64,000 nucleotides of DNA. It comes from Perca fluviatilis. Taxonomy: Eukaryota > Chordata > Actinopteri > Perciformes > Percidae. The position numbers were made by a program, and so were the translations under genes. The stretch is taken from contig NC_053133.1 of NCBI RefSeq assembly GCF_010015445.1, positions 744,001 through 808,000 of the forward strand. The letters are read 5' to 3'. The notes under the pieces are model-generated. The model had not been told where the DNA came from, ran no database searches, and saw nothing but the letters and a program-made list of their open reading frames with translations. Within the stretch, counting starts at the first letter, position 1. Each line of letters opens with the position of its first letter. Below are positions 10,635 through 22,137 of this stretch, in pieces.

Positions 10635-12928
10635 AGGGCCCAAGTGCCAACAGCGGTGAAGGCCCTATTAAAACTGAAGAAATTCTTTCTTTTTCCCGGC
10701 AAATGAATCTCCTTTTTGAGGGACTTTGCAGGCCTGGTGAAAAATTTTATATTAAGGGTTTTGGGAATAGGTGCACAAAATGGCTCGCTAGCGGCCCCTA
10801 CAATATTAAAAGAATTGAGCCCCTACAGTATGTTTAACATAGACTAATGAAACATGGTACGCATATGTAGTATGTCAAGACGTACAAAAAACTCTCATTG
10901 GAGCCATACCCTAAACCCAACAGGAAGTCCGCCATTTTGAATTCAAAGTTCAAAATTAGTGCGTTTTTGGCCATTTCCACATGTCGTACTTTAACGAGCT
11001 CCTCCTAGAGATTTCATACAATCAACTTCAAATTTGGTCTGTGCCATATTAAGACGTTAAAGACGAAAAGTTATTAAAAGAAACTTTTCATCATAGGGCA
11101 TGGCCGTGGCGGGGTGGCCATTTTGTGCGTTTCACCATCAAAACAGGAAGTGGTTGTAACTTGAGTGTACATTGTTCAATTGGCTCGAAACGTTTCAGGA
11201 TTCATGAGTCCAACCCTGAGGACAAATAAAGGCCGGTATTTACTTAAAGTCATAGCGCCCCCTATTGGCAACAGGAAGTAGGCCTAAAAGTCAAGGTGCT
11301 ATACTTTAACGAATGAACTAATTCAAACTTGGTCTGTACCATCCCAACACCTTAAAGATGAAAAGTTATTAAAAGCAAAACTTTTTGTCAAACGGTGTGG
11401 GCATGGCGTAGCGGCCATTTTGAGCATTTATCGATAAACAAAGAAGTTGTAACTTTAGTGTCCAATGTCATATCTGCCCGAAATTTCTCACGTTTGACAA
11501 GGGTCCAGGGGCCTGATTTATAAAACCTGTTAGGCAAGAAAAAGTTGCGTGAAGCAGGGTGAAATTTGTCGTCGCAACATTTCTCGCAATAGTCGGGATT
11601 TAGAAAGAATTTCCATGCGTAAAAATGTTCCCAGTTTTCCGCAAACTTTTGACCAGACGTGTGATTGTGCGTAATGCTCCCAAGGTTTTGTAGACTGAGT
11701 TTTAGTGAACTCCGATGGTATGCCTGTTTTCCGAATCTAACCCAGTTTTTGTTTTCCTGAACCCAACAATCCTGTTCTCCCCTGCCTCTCCCCGGGAAAT
11801 GTGTTGTTTGTTTGATGTGTATCTGTGTGTGTGTGTGTCTGTGCGTCTTTATGTGGTCGTGTCTGACTGTAGGTGTCTGTGTGTGGGAATGTTGTCTTTC
11901 TGCACCTGCTATTCCCACACAGTTACCATACAAATTACCAAATTGTCACATTTCAAGCACTTTCACCTGTTTTGCACCAATAATGATCCAAAATCTTGTT
12001 TCTATTTTTTACCTTTGTAAATGGCAAATATGAACAATAAATGATGTATATCATTGGTAATTGAGCTAAATCTGTTAAGTATTAAGGCTGTGTAACAATA
12101 TGAACACTACACAAGGGTTACGGCTTCTACCTCTGTTAGGAGCACATCGATCTCACAATCACTGAATCGTGTTTTTTCCGTTTCGTGATTGGTGATCAAG
12201 GGCTCCTTTCTAGGCTGGAATATTCATTGATTGATTAACATGGACCTTATTAGGACAAATATGGGAAGACCTTGGGAGGAGCGTGAGGCTCATGCACGAC
12301 CGCATAAGGTAACGCACGTCCGTATTTATAACGAGAAGAGTTAAATCAGAATATTGTTTTTGCGTACGAAAATTCTGACTTTTTTGCGCACGAAATCTTT
12401 CAGAATAGAATCTACGCACAGTTTTATAAATGAGGCCTGAGGACATCTACAGGCCCAAATTGACTTTTGGTCATAGCGTCCCCCGCTGGCAACAGGAAAT
12501 CTGCCTTATATGACAAACATCATCCGATTTACATGATACTTGTGTGGTCTACATGTGATACTGAGCCGCCCCCTATACTTTAACAACGCCAATGTACTTA
12601 GGCCACGCCCCCCCTCTTATGGCTTTTGACCCCTTTCATAACTGGTGACCCATTTAAGGTAGAGTCTTGTGTGATGTATCATTGAACTCAGCAGAGAGTT
12701 TCTTTTTTATTGTTAAGGTTTGCCCCGACCCCTATGCTTTGGCCACACCTCCTTTCAAAGCTAATGAACTGTATGACGTAGAGTCTTGTGTGAGGTATAT
12801 TGAACTCAGCAGGGAGTTCCCTTTTCATTGGTGCCACGCAAAGTCACGGCCGCAAGGAGCAGCGTCTGCCAGTAACCCGACGTGCCCAGAGGAGCGAGGG
12901 CCCGTCCAACACTGCTTGCAGCTTTAAT
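10635..12928. mobile_element. Repeat-rich DNA element with agggccc ends
   Basis: The left edge is AGGGCCCAAGTGCCAACAG. The right edge contains GAGCGAGGGCCCGTCCAACA followed by 'tgcttgcagctttaatt'. The interior has diverged repeats about 300 bp apart ('aggaagtccgccattttg', 'catagcgccccctattggcaacagg', 'ttggtctgtrcca' at about 11034 and 11328). By recall this is one of the most abundant teleost repeat types; superfamily not assigned. It is interrupted by a Harbinger-like element. No protein is encoded. Confidence 0.6.
11509..12436. mobile_element. Harbinger-like MITE nested in the agggccc element
   Basis: The left end is GGGCCTGATTTATAAAAC. The right end, reverse-complemented, is GGCCTCATTTATAAAAC, so the 16-17 bp inverted ends differ at one site. 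'Gcgtacg/gcgcacg' motifs lie near the ends. The same TTTATAAA-type ends bound the much larger unit at 29053-36061. A TG-rich stretch lies at 11810-11885. The target duplication is ambiguous. No transposase. Confidence 0.65.
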
Positions 12929-14307
12929 TTTGCTTTGCTATCAGAAGAAATTGTGGGCATGTATAAACCATATAGGAAGTTGTCTATCAATGTGCTATCA
13001 TTAAGAGCTTCAGATGTATAGAGGCGAGAGTAAATGTATTTAAAGTATATAAAGTCTCCTTTAGCGTCATATCTAATTGCGCTTTATTTGAAACATGCTT
13101 GGTTGGGACTACTGGCGTTACTTTTTCGCAGTAAGGTTTAGGAAAAGATCGTGGGTGGGCTTATAAAAGGTACGTTTCCGTGGCATGCAGGACAAGAACA
13201 GGACAGTTGGGTGACACGCGGGACACAAACCTCAATCTCCGGGGTGAAAGTCCAGTGTTGTTTGACCCATCCACCACTCCAACCAGCCTCCCTACACAGA
13301 ATTTCGGGCTTTCATACTATTTGCTACCATTGTCACTCTTAATACTATGTCATCTTCAAGCGCCGCGTAGCTGCTGCTCTGCCCAGTACGTTCTACACAC
13401 GCGCTGAAGGGTGCTTTTTGCGTCGTATCTGCCACTGAGAGCACGAGTTAGGAGTGAGAACGGGTTGGATTTGCTGGGGGGTATGCGTGTGATTTCCCCC
13501 TTTCTGGTCTTCATATCCCTGCCTCTGCTGAATTATTTTCATCCCCGGTGGGGACAAAATGTATTCCCCCCCCTCAAAGTAATCATCTACTTCACCAATA
13601 GCCTAAACCATATATTAATTATATACCTAAAATAGAAGTAGCCTTTTTAAACTAAGTAAAGCGCTGTAAAGTGAACAGTCTATAGTGCCATAGAACCATA
13701 AAATCCAAGCAGCAGTTGCTGGTTGTATTTAGCCGCTACAGAGCTCTGGGACGCCTGGCTACCAACGGCACTTATTTAGCCACCAATGTGAAATGCAAAC
13801 CGACTGCGAGCCGGCCACAGGCACCACAAGATGACAGTCCATTCAGGGGCCATGGTGGTGGAGTTAAGCCAGAAAAAGTGAGCATCATACGGCGCTCACA
13901 GTTAGGTTTAGGCACCAAAACAACTATAGTTTAGGAAAATTGATTGTGGTTTGGATAAAAACACTCCCTAGGAAAGAAATGCGTTTCCTGGGTGAAAGTA
14001 TTTTGTTTTCCCTGCATACTGAGCTTGAAAGTGCTGTGTTGACACCACGTTATTTTGAGATTATTTTCCATTAAATATTGAAGTTGATAAATAAGTGTGG
14101 AAGAAACAAAGTCTGGAGTGCTCAGACATTCAAAACAAATGATGAAGGTGCCTTTGGAAAGGGAAAAAAAACTTTAAAGAGAAACTCTTGTGAAAAAATT
14201 AAAAAGCCTTTATTTAGATGTCTATTTCATATCAAAATCTTACATAAAAAATGGAACTGGGCAGCAACCCGCGCTTATCGGCACAAAGCAGGGTTGGGAA
14301 TTGGTAT
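12929..14307. other. Unassigned DNA
   Basis: No gene or defined element seen. A stretch near 13720 ('gttgtatttagccgctacagagctc') resembles one near 7070 inside the inner hAT, so at least part of it is dispersed repeat. Confidence 0.35.
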
Positions 14308-14357
14308 GGGTACAGATTCAATTATTGGCAAATTATCAAAGATGTTTTATCAATATA
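14308..14357. repeat. ~48-bp segment shared with 33746-33795
   Basis: 'gggtacagatt' followed by 'attggcaaattatcaaa' and 'atgttttatcaatat' occurs here and at 33746-33795 with only a few differences. Its family is unknown to me. Confidence 0.7.
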
Positions 14358-15263
14358 TATATAGCATGTATATAACTTTATTGACAGACTCAAGGTCCAG
14401 ATATAAAAGTACACATAACATATTACAAGAGGGGTACACACAAAGATAAAAACATACAGACATACTGACTACCACATATTACATAAAAGCAACATACAAA
14501 ACATATACATACATACACATACAGACATAGAAATAGCTATGCACAATAATTAAAACATACAGATGCATGTTCCAGTGTTCCCAGAGTTTGGAAGTATATC
14601 TGGTATCACTAAGTGCAGGGTTGGTTAAGGCAGTTAAGATTATATTCTTTGACTGTTAATCGGCTCCTGAATCTGAACATAAAATTCCTCAGCACAGCAT
14701 GGAAGGTGGGAACATTACTCGTCACAAACAAATGGCTAGCACTGGTCCATCTTGGACACGTCAACAAAATTCTAAGTGCATCATTGTATGCCACCTTTAT
14801 CTTATTTATCTTTGCTTTACTGTAGCTACACCATAGCTGAGCTGTATAAAGTGGTGTACAGTATGCTCTGAAAAGAGCACATATGACATTTGCGTGCCAG
14901 CATATTTGCTTATCCATATAATTTACAGCACTGGCGCTGTATGTCATCATCATCACAAAGATCATCCCTGATAATGTGGCCCAGGTATTTTGCTTTAGTA
15001 ACTACGTTTAACTCTTGCCCTGTCAAGTAAAAAGATGGAAAGCATATCTTCTTGTCCTCCTTAGTTCTGGCAATCATTACAACATTCTGTATAGTTTGAG
15101 CAGACTCTAAGCAATTGCTGTAGGCCAGCACTATAAGGAGACATAACAATTAAATCATCTGCATACATCAGATGATTAATACACCTATCCCCCACCATAC
15201 AGCCAGTCTTACACCCTTCTAATGTATACAATGTATATAATAAAAAGAACAGGTGACAATATT
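14358..15263 (-). pseudogene. LINE (I/Nimb-like, clade uncertain), RT C-terminal half
   Basis: Minus-strand translation gives 'GGILSP' ending at the solo LTR edge, 'INHLMYADDLIVMSPYSAGL' (the RT catalytic YADD) at about 15180-15115, 'VVTKAKYLGHIIRDDL' at about 15000-14965, and 'YCTPLYTAQLWCSYSKA' at about 14850-14800. These are conserved RT palm, thumb and post-RT blocks. The frame is broken at least three times. The 3' UTR is A-rich and extends to about 14360. The element continues upstream beyond the solo LTR at 15743. Confidence 0.8.
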
Positions 15264-15268
15264 CCACC

Positions 15269-15737
15269 TGTCATGCCTGCTCCTGTGTCAAGTTATTGTT
15301 TTACGTTTTGGTTCTCATTGTTGTAGATTCTTTCCATGTCCGGTTTTATTTTGAAGGTTTCTGTTAGTGTTCTTAGTTACTTCCTGTTTGTCTTTTTTTC
15401 CCCTCCATTGTGATTACATGTCCCCGCCCTAATGTGCTACACCTGTGTCTCATTGTCTCTCCTGTTTTGTGTATTTAAGGTCAGTCTTTCCCTTACCCCA
15501 GTGCGAGATTGTCTGCTTCCTTTGTGTTCAGCCTTCAAGCGTTTTCCTAGTGTCCTGTTTGTGAATTAGTTGTTTCCCTGGATTTTGACCTCTGCCTGTT
15601 TTTTGGATTACCCCGTTTGCCTGCCGATTTGGAAACTTCTGCTTGTGAGTTTAGTGAGTCTCCAATAAACTGTTTTTTGTGACATTTTACGTACCTGAGT
15701 TGTGCATCTGTGTGTCCATACATCTGTGTGCGTGATA
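15269..15737. mobile_element. Solo LTR, 469 bp, with 5-bp target duplication CCACC
   Basis: The LTR starts TGTCATGCCTGC and ends GTGCGTGATA (a TA where CA is usual). It is flanked on both sides by CCACC (15264-15268 and 15738-15742). It has a TATA-like 'tgtatttaagg' near 15471 and an AATAAA signal near 15663, in that order, so the LTR reads on the plus strand. Removing the LTR and one CCACC rejoins the minus-strand LINE frame through its G-G-I-L-S-P motif. No internal retroelement sequence remains, as expected after LTR-LTR recombination. Family not determined; Ty3-like by size only. Confidence 0.88.
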
Positions 15738-15742
15738 CCACC

Positions 15743-17465
15743 TTATCTAACCCCATTAGTAACTGGGAAAGTATCCGATGTTATCTTGCCCCATCTAGTT
15801 TGCATAGTTTGATGGGAGTACCAATAATGCAAGATACATATTAGGTATGGGGGGACCCCTAGGTCCTGTAATTTTATAAACAGCTTACTGTGATTAACAC
15901 GGTCAAAAGCTTTGGATGCATCAAGGAAACATAAAAACATTGTTGAACTATGGCTTTTATACTTCGTAACAAGTTTTTTCAGTGCATATATACACAAATT
16001 TGTTTCTTATATACACAAATGTGTTTCTTTTTAAAACCAAATTGATTATCAGTGGTTATTATATATTCTTGTAGTCTATCCAATAGAATTAGTTCTCACA
16101 CTTTAGAGAGTATACTCGCTAGAGCGATTGGCCTGTAGTTTTCTATACTTGATACCTTACAGGTTTTGTCCTTAATAACTGGCACTAATAGTACAGATAA
16201 CATAGAGTCAGGTAAAATTCCATGCGTTAATAATCCAGAAAAACATATAGCAAGTAACACTGAGATCACACACTTTGTTCATTGCCAATTTCTCAATAGC
16301 ATGACACACTTCATCAGGTCTAATAACCACACCATCATTATTAATGACATCACCAACATGATATTCAGCACTCTCAACACAGTTAAAAATCTCTCTAAAA
16401 TGTTTCCCCAATATTTTCATCCCCAGAGATCCCATCAATACTGGATGGCAAAGGCATGTTGCTGTTATTGATAACCTTCACTTCCTTCCAGAAATCATAC
16501 AAATCATTCTGCTGAAACTTTCTGGCCATAGAATTTGCCCTCATCATCTGCTCATTACTTTTGATAAAGCGTACAGCATATTTAAACCTGGCATTTGCCT
16601 TTTTCTTATGTTCAAACTCTGGGAAATACCTCGCTTTTCCAGATGATACCCAGCTCCAAAAAGCTTCCTTAGCCTCCACATGAAGTTCAGACACATATTC
16701 GTTCCATCCTGGTCTAATGTTATGCTTTCTTTTATCTTGGATGAATAATATACTGCCATTAATTAAACAGTTCACAATTTTGTCATACATAATAACTATA
16801 TCACTATGATGTTTGTGACTCTTACAGTTTAAGTTGCCACATAAAATAGCTTCAAGTGGTATATCAATATTACTAAGACTATTATCACTCAGTGCGTTGT
16901 ACTTCCATAGGTCATATTCTGAGAGCTTTGCCCAGTCCGCTCTTCTATTTTGTTCATTCTTATCATCATTATCATAGCTAGTCAGCTCAGGTAGACTGTC
17001 AAGATTTATTATCAAGGACACAGGTATGTGATCTGCTGTGGCTAGACCATACATAATCTCAACTTCCAAGCAATCATGAGCATCAGCTGTACATATACAG
17101 TAGTCTAGCCAAGATGTTGTATGCTATGCTTCACTAATATATGTAAAACTGTCTACTGGTAACAGCATTTTACTTGATAGAACTAACTTACTGTCTAGAC
17201 AAAATTGATTAAGGTGTTTGGCAAATAGAGAGTTAACATCTGACATATCAGCATTCATATCACCCATCACAAAAATGCAAGTACGTTCACTCTCTTTAAT
17301 GAATGAGCTGATAAATGCAAGCCTTGAGATATTTATTTTCATTTTGGTAGCATTCATATGGCGTGTACACATTTAAAATAATAAAGACATTTTTATCATG
17401 TACATATCCTGGTACTCCTTTTGAAATTTTATCAAGCCAGATGGCTTCACAGGAAGGACAGGGAA
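15743..17465 (-). pseudogene. LINE (I/Nimb-like), endonuclease to RT N-terminal half
   Basis: Minus strand. 17372-17124 contains the endonuclease block 'CIFVMGDMNADMSDVN'. 17069-16395 is a 224-residue frame starting just after the endonuclease ('ADHIPVSLIIN', the conserved D-H motif) and continuing through the linker. 15997-15743 contains the RT block 'FLCFLDASKAFDRVNH'. Upstream of 17465 the homology stops, so it is 5'-truncated. Frames are separated by stops. Confidence 0.8.
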
Positions 17466-18429
17466 CAACTGGTCAGTCATGATCTTAGAGCTTCTTCACA
17501 CATTATTGACAAAATATATCCTACACTACACAGGTCCACGCTGTGATTGTCTTGTCTACAGTAAAATGGAGACTTCACCCCTTTGTCATGTGCTTTCCTT
17601 TGTTCCAGATGGCGATCAGGGCTTGGAATTCTACGTGTAGGCCGCAAATCCTTCGTCTGACAAGACACGTTTCCCTTTGAGATCTCTGTTTAATATCCGG
17701 TTTAATTCTCCTTCCTGTGATCCCAACAGCAGCCTTCTTCAGGGTATAGGGTTGATAAATAGGTGTTTTGGAATGCCTTTGGAGTGGCTCTATCTATGAT
17801 ATTGGAAGGGGGATTTAATTCTTGCATTTATTGTTTTTCGTTGTGCATGGTCAAAAAACATCCCCCCCTCTGCTTTCTTCACAAATCACACCCTGTGTAT
17901 ATGTATATATAAACATTTTTTGTGACCAAGTTTTTATTAGATTTTCATTTTTCATTCAATATATGTACACATTTTTATATACAAACTTTATATTTGTACA
18001 TAGTAGTCAAATGTTTACGTTAACCTTGTTCAGCTTTGTTGTCATTGTATTAGCCGTATGTCTACTTCTGTGTTTTATTATGTAAGAGCAACAAAAAGCT
18101 GGAGTCAAATTCCTTGTGTTCACACTTGCTTAGCCATTGAAGCTGATTTGGATTCCTCACAACAATAAGTGTGTGGGTGCCAGAAGACTAATGTCACTTC
18201 AAGTTTGTTTATGCTATGAAAAATAGTATCAAAAGAAAAAACAAACGGGCTGCAGGCGGCTCCAGGAGATCATGAGGCTGCCACTGATGCTTTGGAGATG
18301 CTTTGTTGAAAACATCAAGGTTGCCTCGCATTGCAGACCGTCGTCCACAGCGCTGTGGAGAAGTTTGTGGCTAGTCCACACAGCATTCCTGGATGGGAGA
18401 AAAACATGCTCTGGTTTATTGGCTTTCCC
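17466..18429. other. Unassigned DNA, partly MITE-like
   Basis: No coding domain found. The sequence on both sides of the next TTAA element ('ggtttattggctttccc' on the left, 'accaatcacaattgtcttgggcgg' on the right) looks like one older repeat split by it. Confidence 0.35.
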
Positions 18430-18959
18430 TTAAAGTGCTCATAATATGCTTTTTGGCTTTTCTAGGTTTACTAAGTGAAAAAGCCCAAAGTCCCCCCCCA
18501 AAGGGACTTACCATCTCCAACAGAAAACACTGTTCACAAACTGCTCCAAACAGCTCTATTGTAGTCCAGCCTTTACTTCAGAGACCAACGTGGGTCACTT
18601 TGTAACCCACGTTATAATGCTTGCCTAGCTGCTAGCGTGGCATGCCCTCATACTCTGCAACTGACTAGCTAGCAGTACTTACTGCGCATGTGCGCCTCCC
18701 AACAAAGATGGTACAGAAGTGAGATGCCTCACTCTGTAGCTAAAACAGAGAGCTCAACACACAGCGTGAAAAGAGGAGCTGCAGCAATGTGCAGTACAAC
18801 AAAAATATGGTGTTTTTTTTTTTTTATTAACCCTTGTGTTGTCCTTCGGGTCCCAGTGACCCGAAGGACAACACAAGGGTTAAACCACATAAACCTACTC
18901 TGGTATAACCTCTAAATACAATTATGAACCTGGAAATGAGCATAATATGAGCACTTTAA
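18430..18959. mobile_element. TTAA-flanked MITE, 522 bp
   Basis: The left end reads TTAA then AGTGCTCATAATATGCT. The right end, reverse-complemented, reads TTAA then AGTGCTCATATTATGCT. TTAA lies at 18430-18433 and 18956-18959. The same left end is seen alone at 52295. No protein. It contains a second, much smaller TTAA palindromic element. Confidence 0.85.
18827..18883. mobile_element. 57-bp perfect palindromic TTAA micro-element
   Basis: The arms 18827-18852 and 18858-18883 are exact reverse complements (26 bp each, including the TTAA at both ends), with loop CCAGT. Each arm begins TTAACCCTTGTGTTGTCC and ends in TTCGGGTC. It lies inside the larger TTAA MITE directly after a T-run. It can be read as a 49-bp MITE plus its TTAA duplication. 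Confidence 0.85.
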
Positions 18960-19789
18960 ACCAATCACAATTGTCTTGGGCGGTGCTAAGCGCCGAATGG
19001 AGGCACGGTGCCGCTGCAAATAAGCCTCGGTAAGGAACTTGTTTTGGTGGCACGTGTATGTTTAAAAGTTGTTTTAGTTGTGCATTTCAAAAACTTCTAC
19101 TTATATTTCTTTTTCAAACAGGTCATAAACAGCTAGACATTTCTCAATGGCATAAGAGGATGTTGAATGCAACGATGTTTTGATATGAATTTACGGTACA
19201 TTATATCATGTTACCAACATAATGTCATCATCTTGGTTGATAATCGACTTTGCCAATTCCAACCTGTCCATCATCAAATGATGTGAGTTTAATGGAGTGG
19301 ATGTAAAAATTACTCAGGGAAAAACATTTCTAAAATCTAAAAAAAATATCTGTCCAAATAGCTGTCAAATCTGATATGCCAGATTGTCATTTAATTGGTT
19401 TCATTTTCACTGAGTGCTTTTTTGATCCACAGCTGCCTTTGCTGCACTGACAAGGCCTCAGTGAAGAGTCATCATTGTTAAAAATCCCTCTCTCATCAAC
19501 CTTGACAACTGCGTTGATTTAAAAAAACGGTTTAGCTGTTTGAAAGATTTGCACCTCACCTCTGATTGCAGATTTGCTGCTGTCATGTTTTACAACTTGC
19601 TTGCATCTCTGTAAATAGCTGGTATCCCTCACATATTTAATTTTTCAGTAATCATATTATTCTGTCAGGGGGCCACCTGAGGAAATAGTCATATTATGGA
19701 ATTTCTGTGGGAAAATATTAGCTCTTTGTCATCAGCAGTGGTGATGTTGCCTTGTATTGCCTTATACTGAAAGGGGTGGGGTGGTGGTG
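18960..19789. other. Unassigned DNA
   Basis: The first ~60 bases look like the right part of the older repeat split by the TTAA MITE. Nothing else recognised; a GTGG-rich run lies near 19780-19797. Confidence 0.35.
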
Positions 19790-19797
19790 GTGGTGGG

Positions 19798-20315
19798 GTA
19801 ACCTGACTCCGCCAGATGGATTGCTTCGCATTTGCTAGGCATATCCATCTGGGAACTTTCTGTTGGAGAACTTTTGGGAAAGGGCGAAAATACTGGTTAG
19901 CTGATTGGATAAACCATCTGTCTATCACCACCTATGTTGGTGATAGACGGGCCAAATCAACCAGTCAGATCAAACTCTTGCAGAAACCAGTCGGGAGAAG
20001 AGCAAAAACATCTTTTCCTCCGAGAAAAGCCTCCAGTGCCGTTTTTTTGCTCTTCTTTCAACGAAGGAATAGTTTCTAATTTGGATAAAACTTGCGCGAT
20101 AGCTACGCTCATCTCATCTGTGGAAGCTGCCATGTTGTTTAGACTGACCAGTCGCTTCTCGTTGCATCACACCTAAACCCGCCTCAAAACCAACACTGAT
20201 TGGGTAGTCGTTTGGCGAACGGCTCCAAATTTTCTCTATCTCAAGATGCCAGACTGATCTGCGAGTAGAAAACTGGAGCTTACGAGATCAGGATGGTCTC
20301 ACGAGGCTGGGGGGG
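19798..20315. mobile_element. Probable MITE with internal hairpins
   Basis: Two hairpins are visible: ccagatgga at 19812-19820 pairs with tccatctgg at 19844-19852, and tctatcacca at 19921 pairs with tggtgataga ending at 19947. The right part ends 'gatcaggatggtctcacgaggct' before a G-run at 20311. I recall this as a common fish repeat, but I cannot define inverted ends here, so its borders are approximate. Confidence 0.4.
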
Positions 20316-20505
20316 GGGGGGTTCCTATTATTATGTGTCTGGAGTCCTGTGTAATTAGTTCTGCTTTCATTTCTAAAGTTTTACACTGTATATGAGAGGA
20401 AAAAAAGTGGCCTAAATACCTTAGAATGATTAGAGTTGCATGTGAGTGAATATTGGCCTGCAAATTAGTTTAATGTTTCATTCATTGTCTCAATGCGCTG
20501 TACGG

Positions 20506-20630
20506 TAGTGATGTCCAAAAGAGGCTTCATGAACCGTTTGTTGTATTGCCGTCTATTGGCCTCAGAAAATAAAGGAAATGCCTCACAAAGCTTCATTTAG
20601 ACTAAACTTCTGTACGGCCTTTATGCAAAT
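20506..20630. mobile_element. Partial MITE related to 54161-54358
   Basis: It starts TAGTGATGTCCAAAAGAGGCTTC and contains 'gtctattggcctcagaaaataaag'. Both strings have close counterparts in the MITE at 54161-54358. The inverted right end is not intact. Confidence 0.5.
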
Positions 20631-20804
20631 GTGTCAAGTCAGCTCTTTGGAGGACGGTACCAACGTTAAGCCCGATTTTTTAAAGTCCTTTGTTTAATCA
20701 ACGCCGTAGTTACGTGCGTAGGTACGTGTAGCTACGGACCCTACACTGTACCCTACATCGCAGTCTAACGTGCACCTCTCAAAAAATGTAACCACACGTG
20801 GCGG

Positions 20805-20930
20805 TTACTTTTGATAAAGCGTACAGCATATTTAAACCTGGCATTTGCCTTTTTCTTATGTTCAAACTCTGGGAAATACCTAGCTTTTCCAGATGATACC
20901 CAGCTCCAAAAAGCTTCCTTAGCCTCCACA
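20805..20930 (-). repeat. 126-bp copy of the LINE segment at 16555-16680
   Basis: This stretch is identical to 16555-16680 except for one base (c at 16632, a at 20882). It ends abruptly on both sides, and the flanks do not match those of the parent. It corresponds to an internal part of the minus-strand LINE linker. There is no A-tail or terminal repeat to suggest ordinary retrotransposition. Confidence 0.95.
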
Positions 20931-21026
20931 AAAGTTATTGGTCAGCTTGGCTTGGTAGCGTCGCATTTCCCCCTTCTCATTTCCGGGTTATCCTTCTCCA
21001 TAAACAACATAAAATACAAGGAGATG

Positions 21027-21786
21027 TAGCGCAGGGGCTAATGGATCCAGTGATGTATCTCGTAAATGACCCCACTAATAATGCCCGAAATGATACCAAA
21101 CTTCTACACTAGTACAAATAGTTTATGTACTCATAAAACGATAGATTGGAAAGTTTGTAAGTACACCAGAAGTTTATGAACACTTGCCTGCTCTCTTCTG
21201 CTCTCTGTTGCTGCTGCTGCTACCTGCAGTTAGACGAGTGCTTAGGGCCGTCTACAAATTACTACACCGAAAAGAGATACAACAAAAATATTTATTAATT
21301 TAATGATTAAATAAGGTAATGTCTCCAAACTTACCTCAATTATAACTTGTCTCCTGCTAGTTATACTACAGCACTTACTTAAAAAAAAAGTTAAATTAAT
21401 AAATATTTTTGTTGCATCTCTTTTAGGTGTTGTAATTAGACGCCCTTAACTTTTTTTTACTGCAGGTAGCATCATCAGCTGCAGCTGCGCAGCAGCTAGC
21501 AGAAGAGAGCAGGCAAGTGTTCATAAACTTCTGTATACCAAACTTTCCAGTCCATGTTTTATGAGTGCATAACGTTTTTATACTAGTGTAGAAGTTTGGT
21601 ATCATTTCGACGGATTATGGGGTACATTAGAACATCAATACAGCCATCATGCTCAACTGATAACGGTACTCTACGCTAACTCTCCCAATGTTCGACCCAG
21701 GTGAAAAAAGCTTCTGGGGGGGTGTTTGGCTCGAGGTCATGGTGCAAAGGACCCTAGGGTGAAATTACTCGGAATCATCACTTTAA
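21027..21786. mobile_element. TTAA-type MITE, left end missing, carrying a foldback
   Basis: The outer parts (21040-21085 and 21686-21786) match the MITE at 57769-58068 ('gcaggggctaatggatccag', 'cactaataatgcccgaaatg', 'cgacccaggtg', 'gtcatggtgcaaaggaccct'). The right end is GGAATCATCACT then TTAA (21783-21786). The left inverted end is absent. The middle is replaced by a 524-bp foldback. Confidence 0.65.
21086..21609. repeat. Foldback (long inverted repeat), 524 bp
   Basis: 21086-21303 and 21391-21609 are imperfect reverse complements, about 218 bp each by eye at roughly 80-90% identity, with an ~87-bp spacer. The outermost parts (cgaaatgataccaaacttct and its partner) pair over 28 bases, and shared blocks such as 'gaacacttgcctgctctcttctg' and 'aacaaaaatatttattaattta' confirm the pairing. 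No open frame of note. Confidence 0.85.
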
Positions 21787-22137
21787 GGCTTAGCAATGCC
21801 TATCCATGGAATTTAAAAAGCCTTGAAATGTTTTTGGGTGTTGCCCGTGTTTTCATCTAAAACTTTGACCCTTTCACAGTGTGTTTTCATTTCATGAAAG
21901 TTAGATATATTTTCTTGATTTAAATCCAGCGCTGTGGCAGTGTGTTCAGATGAACAGTGTTTGGCTTCCCTCCATGGCACTAGTGCAAAGAGCTCCCAAC
22001 AGAGTAGAGCGGCAGACCTCGGCTGCCCTGAGCTCCGTGCACTGGCGCCAACAAAACACTAAACACACTGCCCACACAAAGATGACACAGAGCTGGATTA
22101 AAATCGGCAAAGTATCCCTTTAAGATATTCAATTCAA
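21787..22137. other. Unassigned, with a TTAA-type MITE end
   Basis: 22110-22134 reads in reverse as TTAAAGGGATACTTTGCC, which resembles another teleost MITE terminus by recall; its partner was not found. Confidence 0.35.

Noticed and set aside
11388..11933. 181-residue minus-strand open frame
   Set aside because: It crosses from the agggccc element into the Harbinger-like MITE and the TG-rich stretch, with a low-complexity His/Thr start and no domain.
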